Assembly: GCA_009760855.2 (NCBI GenBank)
Contig: WPIO01000010.1
Location: forward strand, 9,211,501-9,275,500
Direction of reading: 5' to 3'
Source: Cristatella mucedo
Taxonomy: Eukaryota > Bryozoa > Phylactolaemata > Cristatellidae
DNA: 64,000 bases
Shown here: piece after piece, positions 1 to 10,839 of the stretch
How the letters are laid out: every line of letters begins with the position of its first letter
Numbering within the stretch: the first letter of the stretch is position 1
Translations under genes and position numbers: made by a program
The notes under the pieces: generated by a model
The model's input: only the letters and a program-made list of their open reading frames with translations
Databases searched by the model: none
What the model was told of the DNA's origin: nothing

Positions 1-1382
1 TTCAGCCAAAGCCAGCCGGGCGCTACAAAAATAATAAACTGAACTTCCTTCTCCTACTCAGAGTGATTTGTTGTGTTTATTGCATTTCGAAAGTCTGCCA
101 GTTAATGTATGCTCAGCTCGCGATCTGCTCGATGTTACCTATCATCCTTTACAAACTGTCAAGATGAATGTGCGAAGCGAAATACGAGTTTCGGGAGCCG
201 ATGCCAGGAATAAATATTTTTAAGTCCCAGTCACAATGGCCTGTCGAACGGTGCCTGGAGGTGTGCTCCAGCAGTTCGATTACATGCAGACCAGTACAGC
301 TCCTCTGCTAAACCGCTGATGAACAGCAGTTGGGAGCATCATCAAGAGGGGCCGGTGCAGAGCTGTGGTCCTCCTCGGATGAATCATCGGGGGTCAGGGC
401 CAATGCAAATGCCGTGCTAGAGGAGAGGTCAGTCGAGTGAGCGAACGGGGCGAAGGCAGTCGTGCATCCCTCTGCTTCTCGCGTCATAAATGAACTGGTG
501 GTGTTGGTCATGGGCTGGCTCTCTGCGTGCGTGAACTGAACAAAAGCTCCTTCTTTCGATGTGTGCACTAATCACATTGTTGTTTAGAGATCGTTTCATA
601 GACTTTATGAGGTGTGGCTTAACACAGGCGTTTTCTGGTCTCCAGCCAAATGGAGTGCTGCTGATCGTCGAGTATATCAGCGGCTCATTTCTTACAATAA
701 TGAATCTGAAGGACAAATGGCTTAAACTACCTGCTTTTGTTTGCTCCGTTAGCTTCTTTTATTATCTGTGTTGAGGATGGCGTTAACTTTAAGGAGGGGG
801 GCAGTGCAACGATGAAATGTTATATCGGCCAAAGTATAGCAGCACCAGCGACTATCAGCAGTTCCTCAAGTACATCATATATGAACCGAACATTTCATGT
901 CTACTAACTACACAGTCAGTTATTATCTGGGTTTCCGGTGGCCGTGGCTGATGCGTACACCGTACGTTTTCCTGTGGCTCTAGAATAGACATTGATACGC
1001 TAAATGCGAGGACTTGCTATTCTTTTTTGGCGATTGTGGGACTTTTTATTGCCGCCCGCGTGAGTCGAGACAACGACTGCGACTCGCTTGGCACCGGCGG
1101 AGGCCCCGGCTTTGACGGTCGAGCGTCTCGCATCAGTAAAGGGCTAGCCCGCTGGGCGCGCGGCGTTGGTGGTACGCGCGGCTGAAGGAGTCACCGAAGC
1201 GCCTTCACAGTGCGGGCAGGGGGCCCAGGGCAATTGAGCGAGACACCTGTGTGACGCTGTCAGTCGCCGCCTACGGTTATCGCTGAGGAAGAGTTCGTCC
1301 GAGGTGACATTCAGCCTACAGCCCTGACCAAAACCGGCATCAGCTTTCGGACAACGGCCCTAAGCTGCGCATGAGATCCAAG
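1..1382. other. No recognised gene; mixed sequence with a GC-rich patch
   Basis: Only short overlapping open frames occur here, none with splice context or a recognisable domain. Roughly 1040-1330 is GC-rich and CpG-bearing compared with its surroundings. It could be an old promoter or an exon remnant, but no start codon plus donor could be defended. Confidence 0.4.
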
Positions 1383-1515
1383 AATGCAAGGTAATGCAAT
1401 TTTTCTACGTCTGTAACTCCTCTGCAAAGCCGCCAAGACCAAGTGGGCACAAAGTAGGAGAGTTTTCAGTCGCGCACTCAATGACTAAGCTGCTTTCATT
1501 CGGTACGAATGCGGA
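1383..1515 (-). mobile_element. LINE family 2, 3'-end fragment
   Basis: On the minus strand this is the 3' end of a LINE also present at 43500-43922, 45970-46210, 47530-48060 and 52530-52745. The shared block reads as a short coding end, then a 3' UTR, then a phrase like GTTACAGACGNAGATACAT with an ATTAC-type tail. Here the tail lies at the low-coordinate end. It is truncated and decayed. Confidence 0.55.
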
Positions 1516-1631
1516 ACGTGGCAGCTGCTTCCCGTGGGCGATACTATCCACCGCTCTTCCTAGGACGGAAACTCCTTCACCGGAGCTGTCTGTCGAAGCA
1601 CTGCCGCTCCTGTCGAGCCCCGCCACCACCG

Positions 1632-1797
1632 TGAGCCGTGATGGCACACTAGGTGAGGCGGTTCTTCTAACAATTCAAGGTCTTGGTTTCGAATACTGCT
1701 GTAGACGATCCTTTACGGTCGCTGGAAGCGATGGTAATAGCCGTAAAGGATCTTCCGTCGCTATTTAAAAGAGGCTGTTAAATCAGCTGATATTTTT
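1632..1797 (+). mobile_element. SINE family B copy (tRNA-derived head)
   Basis: Begins GAGCCGTGATGGCNNACTAGG and has a Pol III B-box-like block (GGTTTCGAATACTGC). An internal palindromic segment follows, built on GATCCTTTA with its inverted partner TAAAGGATC. It ends in AAAGAGGCTGTTAAATCAGC. The same order is found at 16321, 25250, 47090 and, reversed, 48085. It is non-coding and was mobilised by an unknown partner LINE. Confidence 0.75.
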
Positions 1798-3253
1798 TGT
1801 CACTCAATTTTAGGTCCCTTGATTCTCTGCTACAGCATGCCTATCAAAAATTAATCACCAACCAGATTCGGTATCGAACCACCCGCTTGTCTGACTCAAA
1901 TCGTTAAGCTCTGCCTATAAAAAAACCTGAAAACCCTTGGAGACAGTGGCTTTCATTCTTTTGATCCCGAAGCCTGAAAATCAATCCCTATTGACAGCTA
2001 TTTGACTGCATTAAATCCCTGGGAGTGGCTACGGCTAGCAAGCCACCAACGTTTCGGTATCGCCAGCCGGCCCTAATTGCTCGTCTGTGCACAGCGTGTG
2101 CGGCAATGGTTTCCAATGACCAACGAGCTGCGAGCTCGATCGACGATACGGGCGTTCATGGGGCCATGACACTCTTGGATAGCTCTCGAGTAGCGGCACA
2201 AGACACGACGGTCATGTGCCGAGGTGATCTAGCGCTGCCGCTATACTACGCTCCACTGGGAGTGGAGCGTAGTTGGCGGGAAGTGATCTCGTCCACTCAG
2301 GCCGACGTACTGGCGGAAAGTCAAAACAAGGACGCGTTCGGCCGGCGGTCGCGAAGACGGCTCCACCGTCGGCAGAGCCCACTGGCTGCCAGCCAAAGCT
2401 GGCCTTCTCACCTCCGCTGCAGCCGCCAACGAATAGCCGGCGAGGCGGACTGTGGCAGTGGCCCGGCGCGAGAAAGGAGCGTCGTCTGCCGGTAGGTCGC
2501 CACCTACTTGCGCCACGCCCGCCTTACGTAGGATCACGCCCTCCTGATCTGGCACTTGACTAGTTTGCATGGGGCAGCCGACCCCACCTCCATCCGTCCC
2601 ACTATGCTCTCCGCAATGGTTGTTGCCGTGGGCTAGTCGAGGATATACAACGCAGCAGCTGAACAAGATTGCTTGCTAAATCGCAACACATTATAAAGCG
2701 TGAGAAGAATTTTGTGGGTCCTGAACGACATTCATTCGATGAGACTATATCAAAATAGACGGTTTTAACTGTATGAAAACCCGTCTCGAGTAATATTCTG
2801 TTGGATATACTTAGGCTCCAACTTAGCAGCTGTACGCTGTGACTGGTGCTGTTCATAGACGTAGACCTTCATAGGCAACCTTTCGGCGCCCGAGGAGAAA
2901 GCTACAAATGACGCCCCTCCCCTCGTCAAAAATTGCTGCAAGATAGCTCCGCCACAGAAGAAATGCAAAAATCCATGCTAGCAGGCATATTGTGTCATAA
3001 GTTTAGCAGGTACAAGGTGGCTATCACAGCTTTAACTTAGAGGATTTTTTTCTGGCCTTGAACGTGGCAAACTGGTCTATGACAGTTCGAATGTCAATAT
3101 TTGTCAGTGTTTCGTCCTCTATGCTTAACAAGGGCAAATTAGAGAGTCGATCGTGCCCCATTGATGCTCTCAGGTACAACAAGAATATCTTGAGCTTGCC
3201 CTACGAACGTTCACAATTGGCAACTGATACAGCTGTGGTCAAAGAAACTTGCA
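1798..3253. other. No recognised gene; GC-rich decayed stretch
   Basis: A GC-rich piece at 2025-2600 carries competing open frames on both strands (about 140-156 codons). Neither has a domain, a convincing ATG start or splice support. A perfect 13-bp hairpin sits at 2245-2273. The rest is ordinary AT-leaning sequence. Confidence 0.4.
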
Positions 3254-3383
3254 AGGCTATGGTCCAGCTGTCAAGGTGCTCACCCCGACCGAGGTCTGGC
3301 TGAAGTCGTGAGCTGGAGCCCCGAGGCATATGTAAAGCGCCTGAAGAAAGATTAAGTTCTCTTGGGGCGCTATACAAAATAAA
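3254..3383 (+). mobile_element. SINE family A copy with LINE 1-type tail
   Basis: A tRNA-like head (GGTCCAGCTGTCAAGGTGCT, then a B-box-like GTGAGCTGGAGCC) is followed by a tail (TGTAAAGCGCCTGAAGAAAG, then TTAAGTTCTCTTGGGGCGCT) that matches the 3' end of LINE family 1. The copy is followed directly by an AT microsatellite. Confidence 0.8.
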
Positions 3384-3453
3384 TATATATATATATATAT
3401 ATATATAATTATATTATATATATATTAATTATTATTACATATATATATATATA
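3382..3453. repeat. AT microsatellite
   Basis: Runs of alternating TA with short TTA interruptions, adjoining the 3' end of the SINE at 3254-3383. It probably grew from the SINE tail. Confidence 0.9.
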
Positions 3454-4426
3454 CTCACATTAGGAAACACGTCTTCTCCATAACTAACAATGAAAGACAT
3501 AAGTTCGAGTGGTGTCTTTAGTGTCAAATCGTGACATATACGCCAACGATAAAATACAGCCCTTGATATTATGCGCTCAAAATCAGCAAATAAACCGTAT
3601 TATTAAAAGCACCACAGTGGCCTTCATTTTACGGCTGAAACTTGGAGATGAATTTCAGCTGAATCGCTAGCAGGCTTACAGCAGCTCACGCTCGGTGCTA
3701 AACTCACCGACCGGCGGACAGTTGCACGAGAAGAGCGACTGTGGTAAGGCACAAGCCTCCTATATTAGCCAGGTCACAAGTCGCACGGTAATCGTTGTCG
3801 TACATAACTATACAAAACTAGCTCGACCAGAAAGTCCATTGTGTTGGATTTTCTCGAGCAGTCGTGCACAGAAAAAAATGGCTCAGACAGACGCCGTTAA
3901 TTAGAGATCGAGGAAATGGGCCCGAGCGGCCATTACGCTAGCTGAACAGCTATCTCGTTACCCAAAAGTGGGTTCGCTGTTCTCGGCCGGAATTGGCCCG
4001 TAGCAGGTGGGCCTAGTACACTGAAAAAAGGGCTTGCTTTAAATCAAGATTGGTATTCCAACATGTAAGCAATTTAGAAAAAATATTCGTAATCCATTTT
4101 GCCTTTGGCGCCCCCATGGCCTTGGCGCCTGCAGACATCTGTCTCCCGTCAGCTCGCTGCGCCACTGATGCTGTTCGCCATTGCCTCTAATGACTTCATA
4201 TGTTTTATGTAGGCTTCCGTTGAGCTTAATCTTTTTCCGATTTGCTTAGCAAACCTGCACGCGACTGCATTTGCTGAAAGGGGTCCTGCTAATGGGTGAC
4301 CGTGGATTTGTTCTCGTGTGCACCTGCTTGCTTGTCTCGGCGTGATACTTGTGTGCTTATGCATGCCTACCATGCATTATGCCTTGCTTATCACTGACGA
4401 CTTCGTGGCTTGACTTTATTTGAGTC
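3454..4426. other. No recognised gene
   Basis: Short chance frames only, with no coherent protein, splice pair or clear repeat boundary. Composition is average. Confidence 0.4.
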
Positions 4427-4500
4427 GTGAAGCACCTCACTAGAGATTTCGCTCTCATAGGGCACTATAAATATGACTTATTAGTATCGTTATTATTAAT
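4427..4500 (+). mobile_element. LINE family 1 tail fragment
   Basis: The order AAGCACCTCACTAGAGATTT, then CTCATAGGGCACTATAAATA, then a TTATTATTA run matches the family 1 terminal hairpin and TTA tail. Only the tail survives. Confidence 0.55.
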
Positions 4501-4639
4501 GTGGAGCTTTCAGCTCTTAATTAACGACCTATACTTGCTATTAAGGTCTAACTGCTATCACTGGTACACCTGTGTGCTTAGGCTCCAGCGGCTTGTTATT
4601 CTTAGTGCCATGTGTAGCTGACTTAATCAATTTCTTTCA

Positions 4640-4723
4640 TCTTTCTTTTATTCTTTATTTATTCTTTATTCTTTATTTATTATTATTATTATTTTTTTAT
4701 TCTTTATTCATTATTTATTCTTT
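4640..4723. repeat. TTTATTC / TTA-rich simple repeat
   Basis: Imperfect T-rich repeat built from TTCTTTATT and TTATT units. It explains the hydrophobic open frame that crosses it. Confidence 0.85.
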
Positions 4724-4799
4724 CATATCCCTCCAAGGATTTGCTCTCGTTAAATTCGCAGTGTTTATTGCAAAGGTTTTATTGCTTAAGTAGCCACAG

Positions 4800-4868
4800 T
4801 ACCAGTGCTGAAATAATAATATTAATAGTAATCATTATAGCTATGATAAAATATTGGTATAGCTCTCT
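4800..4868 (-). mobile_element. LINE family 1 subfamily tail fragment
   Basis: AATAATAATATTAATAG and ATTGGTATAGCTCTCTGAAG form the reversed tail seen forward at 34150-34236. Only the tail remains. Confidence 0.5.
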
Positions 4869-5549
4869 GAAGCTGCGTTTAGACTGTTGACTTTCCCGCA
4901 AATGGGGAATAGCGAAAAAACGGTAAGAATGTGGAATTTTCTGGATTTGGCCTTGTGAACAACGGATCTCTACTAATTAAAGCGGAAAAGCCCACCCTTT
5001 CCTCCATCACATGGCAAGATGGCGCATTTCCGTGAAGCTGCAAGATGGCGCAGCGTTGGCTACCGTGACGACACGACTATGACTCAGCAAAGCGACTCCA
5101 CAGGCAATGAGCTGCTTGTAAGTTATAAATACAATCTCTAGTTTTTATTATTGACAGATGACCAGAATATGGTAAACAAAACAATTTTGTAAGACATTTT
5201 CAAACCAGAATTAGCACATTGCTATCAGGCATATGAGTTTCTGTGAATAATCTTCCAACCGAGGGACGTCTTATCGGGGAGCTTTTAGAAAAAGTGGTTC
5301 AGTCCTAAATGGATGCCAGAGCATCACTTGAAAACATGAAACACACGTGTACATTTCAAAATAATGACGCGCCCCAGTGAAGTCAGCTCTGCGACGGTAG
5401 TTAAAGCAATCAAAAAGCGTAACCACAAAGCCGGCCCGAGGTATCCAAGGAGTCCATTATCATCACACCAATTGAATCCTGGGACCACTCATTCGGTTCC
5501 TGCGGCGGCAACTCATCGCGACATAGTTACAATGCGTACGCCTCGCTGA

Positions 5550-5695
5550 TATGAACCTGTGGTTAAGGTGTTTGCCTCGACCAAGCTCAAGGTGAATATT
5601 TGATGACCAAGCTCGAGCCCGGAGGCATGTGTGAAAAGCCTGAATAGAGATTAAGTTCACTCAGGGCTCTATGCAAATAAGTTATATTATTGTAA
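5550..5695 (+). mobile_element. SINE family A copy
   Basis: Head CTGTGGTTAAGGTGTTTGCC, B-box-like CAAGCTCGAGCCCGG, then the family 1 tail AGCCTGAATAGAGATTAAGT and GGGCTCTATGCAAATAA with a TTATT end. It lies 3' of Fz gene B. Confidence 0.8.
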
Positions 5696-5699
5696 TATA

Positions 5700-7355
5700 C
5701 GCTTCCCATGTTCAGTAACTTGCCCCGAACGGCTCGACAAAACTTGAGAGTTCGAACGCCTGCCATTGTTGCTTTGGTCGCAAGAAGCTTATGTGACGAC
5801 GCCCTGCGTTTGTGGTCGGTTGGCTGGTATCGCTAGGAGGCATTAAGTAAAAGCAACTTCGACATCGTGACAACCGGCCGATTTGGCACGTCCCCAAGTT
5901 GTGGTCACGTAGAAGCCCAAATCCGAGGGAAATTGGCGAACAAATTGGTGCCAATTTGTTAGGAAAGTGGATAGTGTAAACACAGCATCTGAGTCTTTCT
6001 AGGTCCTGCGCATATACTGAGGAAGCGAGTCAGCAGATCAGTTATTACATGCACAGTTTCAGGAAGTGGAACCTCCTGCAGAGGGATTTGGAACCGCATT
6101 GCCATCCCGAGGATGTTTTCAGTAGAAGGGTATCTGCTTGGATCAACCACGGCTAGTTTACTAGATAGCCTTTAAAGATGCTTTGCAAAGATTATTTTTA
6201 AGACCCTAGAGAAACTTTCAGGGAGGAACCATAAATTGTATCTCTCTGTTGATTAAAACAGCTCCATCAGCTTCAAAATTGGTACCAATTTCATATTTAA
6301 ATGCATCACTGTAGCAGTCGATGACACGTTAGATTGTTCACATTGATTACAGCTAGGCAATGGGTCTTCTGCAGCAAGCCCTGATCCGCGAGTCACTGTC
6401 GCGCTATATAAGTTACTCCTCTTGATTTCACACCGTAATACTGTGATTTATACACTCTTTCGCTAAGAAATTCGTTAGTATGGCTGCGGCCTGACTAAAA
6501 TCCTTGGTATTATCTAGATTTATGACTTCTAGAAGATGTATTCCTAACTAATAGCTTATAGATATTGTTTACCACTACCTCTAGTGCAATTGAAACCAAC
6601 TCATGAGCATAGGCTGGCTCACGCTGGCTTTATCTCAGATGTGCAGGCTGCAGGTAAGTACTTCCATCCTAACCTAGTAAATACAATTTTACAGAAAAGA
6701 GGATTTAGGCAAGCTTGCAACTTTTTTATCATTAACAGTTGTCGGTTTCTAATTCACATCGACTAAATTAAAGTCTTTTCTTTTCAGAAACGTCAGCTCT
6801 AATGATGCTAGCTTACATCACATTCTACCCATGCTCAGTAAATCGCTATACTAGGACTGTCCCTCACGAAGTGAATAACCTGATCAGATACACACTATGC
6901 TGCACCCAAGATGCCTTCACATTGACCTGCCATTCGCTGAATTAAACGAGTTTTATGTATCGGTAATCACCTATTGAGCAGCTTTTAATCAACCAAGACC
7001 TTTTACTTGAATTAAGCGTTGCCCATTAGCGCCAGCCATATATTCGCTCCACATTTCGAATTCATTAGATGAGACCAAAATTCCAATTCATAGTTTTCTT
7101 GGTGAATGAATCACTGCCCGACGATGTTCTCACATTGCCTACACCATGCCTATACTGATATACGTATCTCATGCTTTAATACTGACAATTGTTCGGAACC
7201 TTGTCATTTACTCTCACCAGCCACGAGTGCACAGGAAATTATCTAAGTTGATATCGCTATCTGCATGTGAATGCACGAGCATTCCTTGCCTAATCAATTT
7301 TAGCTGGCTGCCCGGCGCATGGAAGAATAGCTTAGCTTGCAGGACGAATCCCACG
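5700..7355. other. No confirmed gene; intergenic beyond Fz gene B
   Basis: Minus-strand frames at 5712-5954 and 5959-6150 read smoothly for 60-80 codons. They show no domain, and no acceptor/donor pair fits them. The remainder is AT-rich and featureless. An unrecognised exon is possible. Confidence 0.35.
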
Positions 7356-7361
7356 TTTATT
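7356..7361 (-). terminator. Polyadenylation signal AATAAA for Fz gene B
   Basis: TTTATT on the plus strand gives AATAAA on the minus strand, 184 bases past the TAG stop of Fz gene B. This is a reasonable 3' UTR length. Functional use is inferred from position only. Confidence 0.45.
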
Positions 7362-7544
7362 GCCTTTGCAAATCACACAATGCACTTGACCGTTGCAGCT
7401 CTCTGATCGAGTAATTGCTACATCGAACAGGCCGCAGGCGTGCACACGAGAGCGCTACATTTGAGCAAACAAGAGAAAACCTATAGGAGTTGCTCATTTG
7501 CGCATGCGGAAGCAATCTAAGACGTTACGCTTCCTCGAGAAGGG

Positions 7545-7735
7545 CTAGTTGAATCCAGCTTCAATTTCGTCAGACGCCTGACCAAGGGCTGGACGTACGG
7601 AAGACTGGTAAGCCACCGGCGCTTTGATTTCCAGCGCCTCTGCGCATGCCTGGGCGCAGGTGTCGTGCAAGCCAATATATCTTGGCAGCGCTGACGAAGC
7701 ATCCGAGTCATTCATCAAGCAGTGGAAAGCGTACA
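7545..7735 (-). CDS. Fz gene B, terminal exon with last CRD cysteines
   Basis: Acceptor GGAACCGTTGTAG enters in phase 1 and runs to TAG at 7547-7545. It supplies FHC and DTCAQAC, completing cysteines 8-10, then a short acidic tail ending SDEIEAGFN. Position and phase match the gene A terminal exon. Confidence 0.75.
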
Positions 7736-9717
7736 CTACAACGGTTCCAGGCTCCAGCTGTCAAGCGGTACGTGCTTTCATAGCATAAGAGTGCTAGGCG
7801 CATCATGGCAAATAAGTTATAAAGTCAAACTGTAGAACCTATCACTGCACAAACTCGGAATTGCTGTCAGAGTAGAACGACCTATTCAGGAACTCCAACT
7901 TGAATACAGATTATATGCTTGTTCTGACGGATCTCTCCTCAGCGTCAGGTACTGATCATCTGACAGCCCTCCTTAAGCGCCTGTCATCTCATTTAGGCGT
8001 CACTGGCGCTGTACAGCAATGTTTGAGGTTGAATCACAGAGAAAATTAGAGCATTTTTTAACAAAGGGCATCAGCCATGAGAGGGGCCCCTTAAGTCCAG
8101 GGTATCAAACGCGTAAGCTGCCAGAGGTCCACCTATTTTCACGCTACGTACACTCTTGCTTGATTGACGGAGCAGCTTAAATCTCTTGCAATATGGAATG
8201 CTGTCATTAAATTTGGATGGCAGCTATGTTTTGCAAAGTGGAAACTATAAAAACAACTCACTAGCAATGGAAAAATCTAGTGTTCCTCAGAAATCGGCAG
8301 ACCTATCCTTCAAGATGGGTGTCTCGTGTAGTACCCGCACAAAGTCCGGATGCCCTGTACAGGAAGTGACCTTGCATTTGATAAATTCATTAGTTTGACG
8401 AGATGACCCCTAACTTTCAGATAGGCATTATTCAAAAAATTATGTCATGATACCACAAAAGAGCCGATACTTACATTCGGAATAAAGTCACGTGCACAAG
8501 CATATAAGCTGGGAGGCCTGCGTGTTACCAGGAAGCCGCTGCTATCGTGCAGAGAGACCAGTACGAAAAGAATACTCACTGTCACAGAACAGGTGGCATT
8601 TCTCAGCTTCGATTTGAATTCCGGACTCGCAGGGAGGAGCGATAAAGCTGCACACTCTATCGAGGCCGCCGGTCGTGCAATGCGGAAGCAGCGATGTTAT
8701 AACTCTAGCTGCGTCGTAGAATTGCTGCTGCACATTCTGACTAATCGATGTGTTGGCATAAGGCAGGTTCTTGCAGCTGTCAATGACCATCTCACACATA
8801 GGGCTATCGGCTTTTCTAATCCAGCGTCTGCAATTAACAAAAAAGGCAATTTTCAATAGGGGTACTGCACTGCCAGGAACATTAAAGTTCGCCCCTTACG
8901 GCCTGCGAGCACCCTACGGTCGAGATCCTTGATTTGGAGACATGGTTGACGGAAATGAGGTGACTAGGCCAGGCTCACGTCCAAACATTTGGTTGGTATG
9001 CTCGATCTCCTGGTGCAACTCGTGCTGCTGCTGCAGAAGTTCAACGGTCCTTGGATGTTCTAGATCTAAGCAGAAGTGAGAAGAGTCAAATTAGCCTTCG
9101 CTTAAGGATTTCATTCGGCTGCTCATTGCTTTCTAGAATGAGCGCGGCATACTCGGTCAGCCTGTGTCATGTAATGCCTGCTTTAAATCTGGGTCTCCAT
9201 GCTTTCCAAATTGAAATTCCCCTAGATGACCAAATCAGCTTGACAGCCGCGTCTGCCTACTTCCAGTTGCATGCACTTCCAAAAAATAAAGCCTTCCTAA
9301 ATAAGAATACCACAGCCAAGCCGGTCCACATATTCGCGACATTCCATCTAGACGCCAGTAAGTCAATACGCAGATTTCCCTGCTTCTAGATCAAAAAGCT
9401 TACACTTGATACAAGACTCGGCAGTTAGGCTTGTCTGTCATTATTTCCAACAATAAACTTAATTCAATGCAGGTTCAGTCGCATCTCATGCTTCTGGCGA
9501 TCTTACCGTACTCGTACTTCAAGGCGATTCCGACAACAGCTCCACCAACCACTGTCAGTGCGAGCGCGATGCCCAGCGTTACCCAAACCGGTCGTCTGGC
9601 GTCGCATAGCAGACGTGGCAGGTATTTAATTCGTCGGCCTACCCTGGAGGTCCAGCTCTCGTCCAGTAGGGCCGTTTGAGCCGATGTCGCCTCGAAGGCC
9701 CCCTCAAAGGTCGTATT
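7545..9717 (-). CDS. Fz gene B: type II membrane protein with a frizzled-type CRD (partial model, exons 2-5)
   Basis: Four exons (9717-9507, 9065-8918, 8827-8580, 7735-7545) join in frame to 265 residues ending at TAG; the first coding exon is missing. The product has a basic cytosolic segment (RRIKYLPRLL), one transmembrane helix near residues 46-67 and a Gln/His/Glu-rich stalk. A frizzled cysteine-rich domain then carries exactly ten cysteines in the canonical order, including LPYANTS, HC, VCSFIAPPC, KCHLFC, HC, TC and AC. Fz-CRDs bind Wnt acyl chains or other ligands outside the cell. Basic residues before the helix argue for type II topology, as in corin and MFRP, but no protease, CUB or LDLa part is present. 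It is a tandem paralogue of the gene at 15262-19130 with identical exon phases. The weakest join is the exon 3 donor (GTAGGG). Confidence 0.75.
7905..8110 (+). mobile_element. LINE family 1 reverse-transcriptase fragment
   Basis: Decayed translation resembles the RT block LDLSAAFDTIDHKVLL, LSSRLG in several frames, followed by a GGGCCCCTTAAGTCCAGGG stretch like the strand before the YADD region. It lies in the last intron of Fz gene B and carries many stops. Confidence 0.45.
8580..8827 (-). CDS. Fz gene B, main CRD exon (phase 2 to 1)
   Basis: Acceptor TTTTTTGTTAATTGCAG, donor GTGAGT. It encodes CRD cysteines 1-7: MCEMVIDSC, LPYANTSIS (the frizzled LPYN-x-T signature), LLPHC, VCSFIAPPC and KCHLFC. 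This segment alone is diagnostic of a frizzled CRD. Confidence 0.85.
8918..9065 (-). CDS. Fz gene B, stalk exon (phase 1 to 2)
   Basis: Acceptor CTTCTGCTTAG precedes AT, completing an Asp codon so that KYEYD parallels KYHYD in gene A. It encodes a hydrophilic stalk with LLQQQHELHQEIEHTNQMFG. Only a GTAGGG donor at 8917-8912 keeps the phase into the CRD exon. A better-looking GTGAGC donor at about 8973 would break the frame. The intron to the CRD exon would be only about 90 bases. Confidence 0.55.
9130..9375 (+). mobile_element. LINE family 1 C-terminal fragment
   Basis: Reads LNLGLHAFQIEIPLDDQISL, then AYFQLHAL, then LNKNTTAKPVHIF, clearly related to the intact-looking copy at 63700-63900 (LDDHISS, FQLHNI, LDKDTTSKLVHAF). 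It lies in the intron of Fz gene B between the transmembrane and stalk exons. Confidence 0.65.
9507..9717 (-). CDS. Fz gene B, transmembrane exon (phase 0 to 1)
   Basis: Acceptor TTTTTGCGCCTTAG precedes AATACGACC, and the exon closes at TACG followed by the donor GTAAGA. Its 211 bases encode NTTFEGAFEATSAQTALLD, a basic stretch and the helix TLGIALALTVVGGAVVGIAL, then KYEY. It aligns with the Fz gene A exon at SAQTALL/SARTALL, RRPVW/GRTVW and KYEY/KYHY. There is no Met before the helix, so an upstream exon is required. Confidence 0.8.
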
Positions 9718-10839
9718 CTAAGGCGCAAAAAGCATGGCTGACCGCGTGAATGAACTGCCAGCAAACGAACGGCTGCACTGCAGCCGCCACTGCAGACGCC
9801 GAGCAGCACAATTTCCGTGTTCCACTGACACAGCTAGACAATAGCTAGCGATTGCTCTGTTCGCGAGAGCACGTGAGCTAAGATGAACTGCTGCATGCAC
9901 TTGCATGGCCATTTCTGCCTCCGCTGTCGAATCTGGCGCCGACGAGGTCGCCGCCCTGTTGTTGTTTCGCGCCTCTACCCACTGAGCCTGAGATGGAGAT
10001 TTTGCGTATTTCTTAAAATATTTTGGTGCAGAGAAAGCGTAAGCATTCGGGAAAGCAGGATCTTCCAAAGGCCACCCACCCACCTCTCCCCGAGAGCGCC
10101 CTCAACAACAGGGTGGTGGATGAATCGGACTCTTTATTTGGCTGTGGGCAGAGCTGGGTGTTGTATGGGTTTTGACCGAACATTGGCCCTGAGTGACGTG
10201 GCCAATCATAGAAATTCTGCACGCGCCTATTCAGATGTTAAAGATCCGACACGTCTTTCAACACGATCCGATGGCGCTCGAGTCCCTTCCCAACCCTCAC
10301 TCCATTGGCTGGGCTCTGACGCATCCTCACTTCGGTTTATATCCGTTGCCCCTGCCAGCTTTGGCAAGCTTTCCCGAGCAAGCAATAGCAGTAAATTACA
10401 TTCCAATCTTGGCACATTTAGACTAGGCTCCTCGGTTTTCGTCGTGAAAGTGGGGCATGTCGGCAGGCCAACTATTCAGCCCTGGTGAAAGTCAGGTTGT
10501 GATCAGCATTAAAAAATTCTTAATTAACCATGTTTGAGCAAGAGATTCATCCAAGCTTCGGGCTGAATGTTAAGTTTCAGTATACGTGCAAGGTATGGCA
10601 TGGTGAAGAGTGGAATACACTAGAAGACGATCGTTTCGAACAATCTTGTCAAACCTTGAAGAAACGTGGGCTCCATGGTGACAGTGTTAACGATGAATGT
10701 GAGTTCTAGGAGCTACGAAGGGTTTACGAAGAGCGTCGCTATATCAGCAGAGAGGCTACCCCAATTAGTACTACCACGCTGGCTGCATCTGCCCAGACTT
10801 CTATCAAATCAGCTTCATATCTAACACCGGTGCGAGCGC
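9718..10839. other. Upstream flank of Fz gene B; no confirmed exon
   Basis: The minus strand carries TATAAA at 10341-10336 and CCAAT-like motifs near 10300 and 10200. These could be promoter parts, but no start codon with a phase-0 donor was found. Open frames on both strands overlap and cannot be separated. Confidence 0.3.

Noticed and set aside
10013-10222. Minus-strand 69-codon frame as first exon of Fz gene B
   Set aside because: Reads smoothly, but its best donor leaves phase 1 whereas the transmembrane exon needs phase 0.
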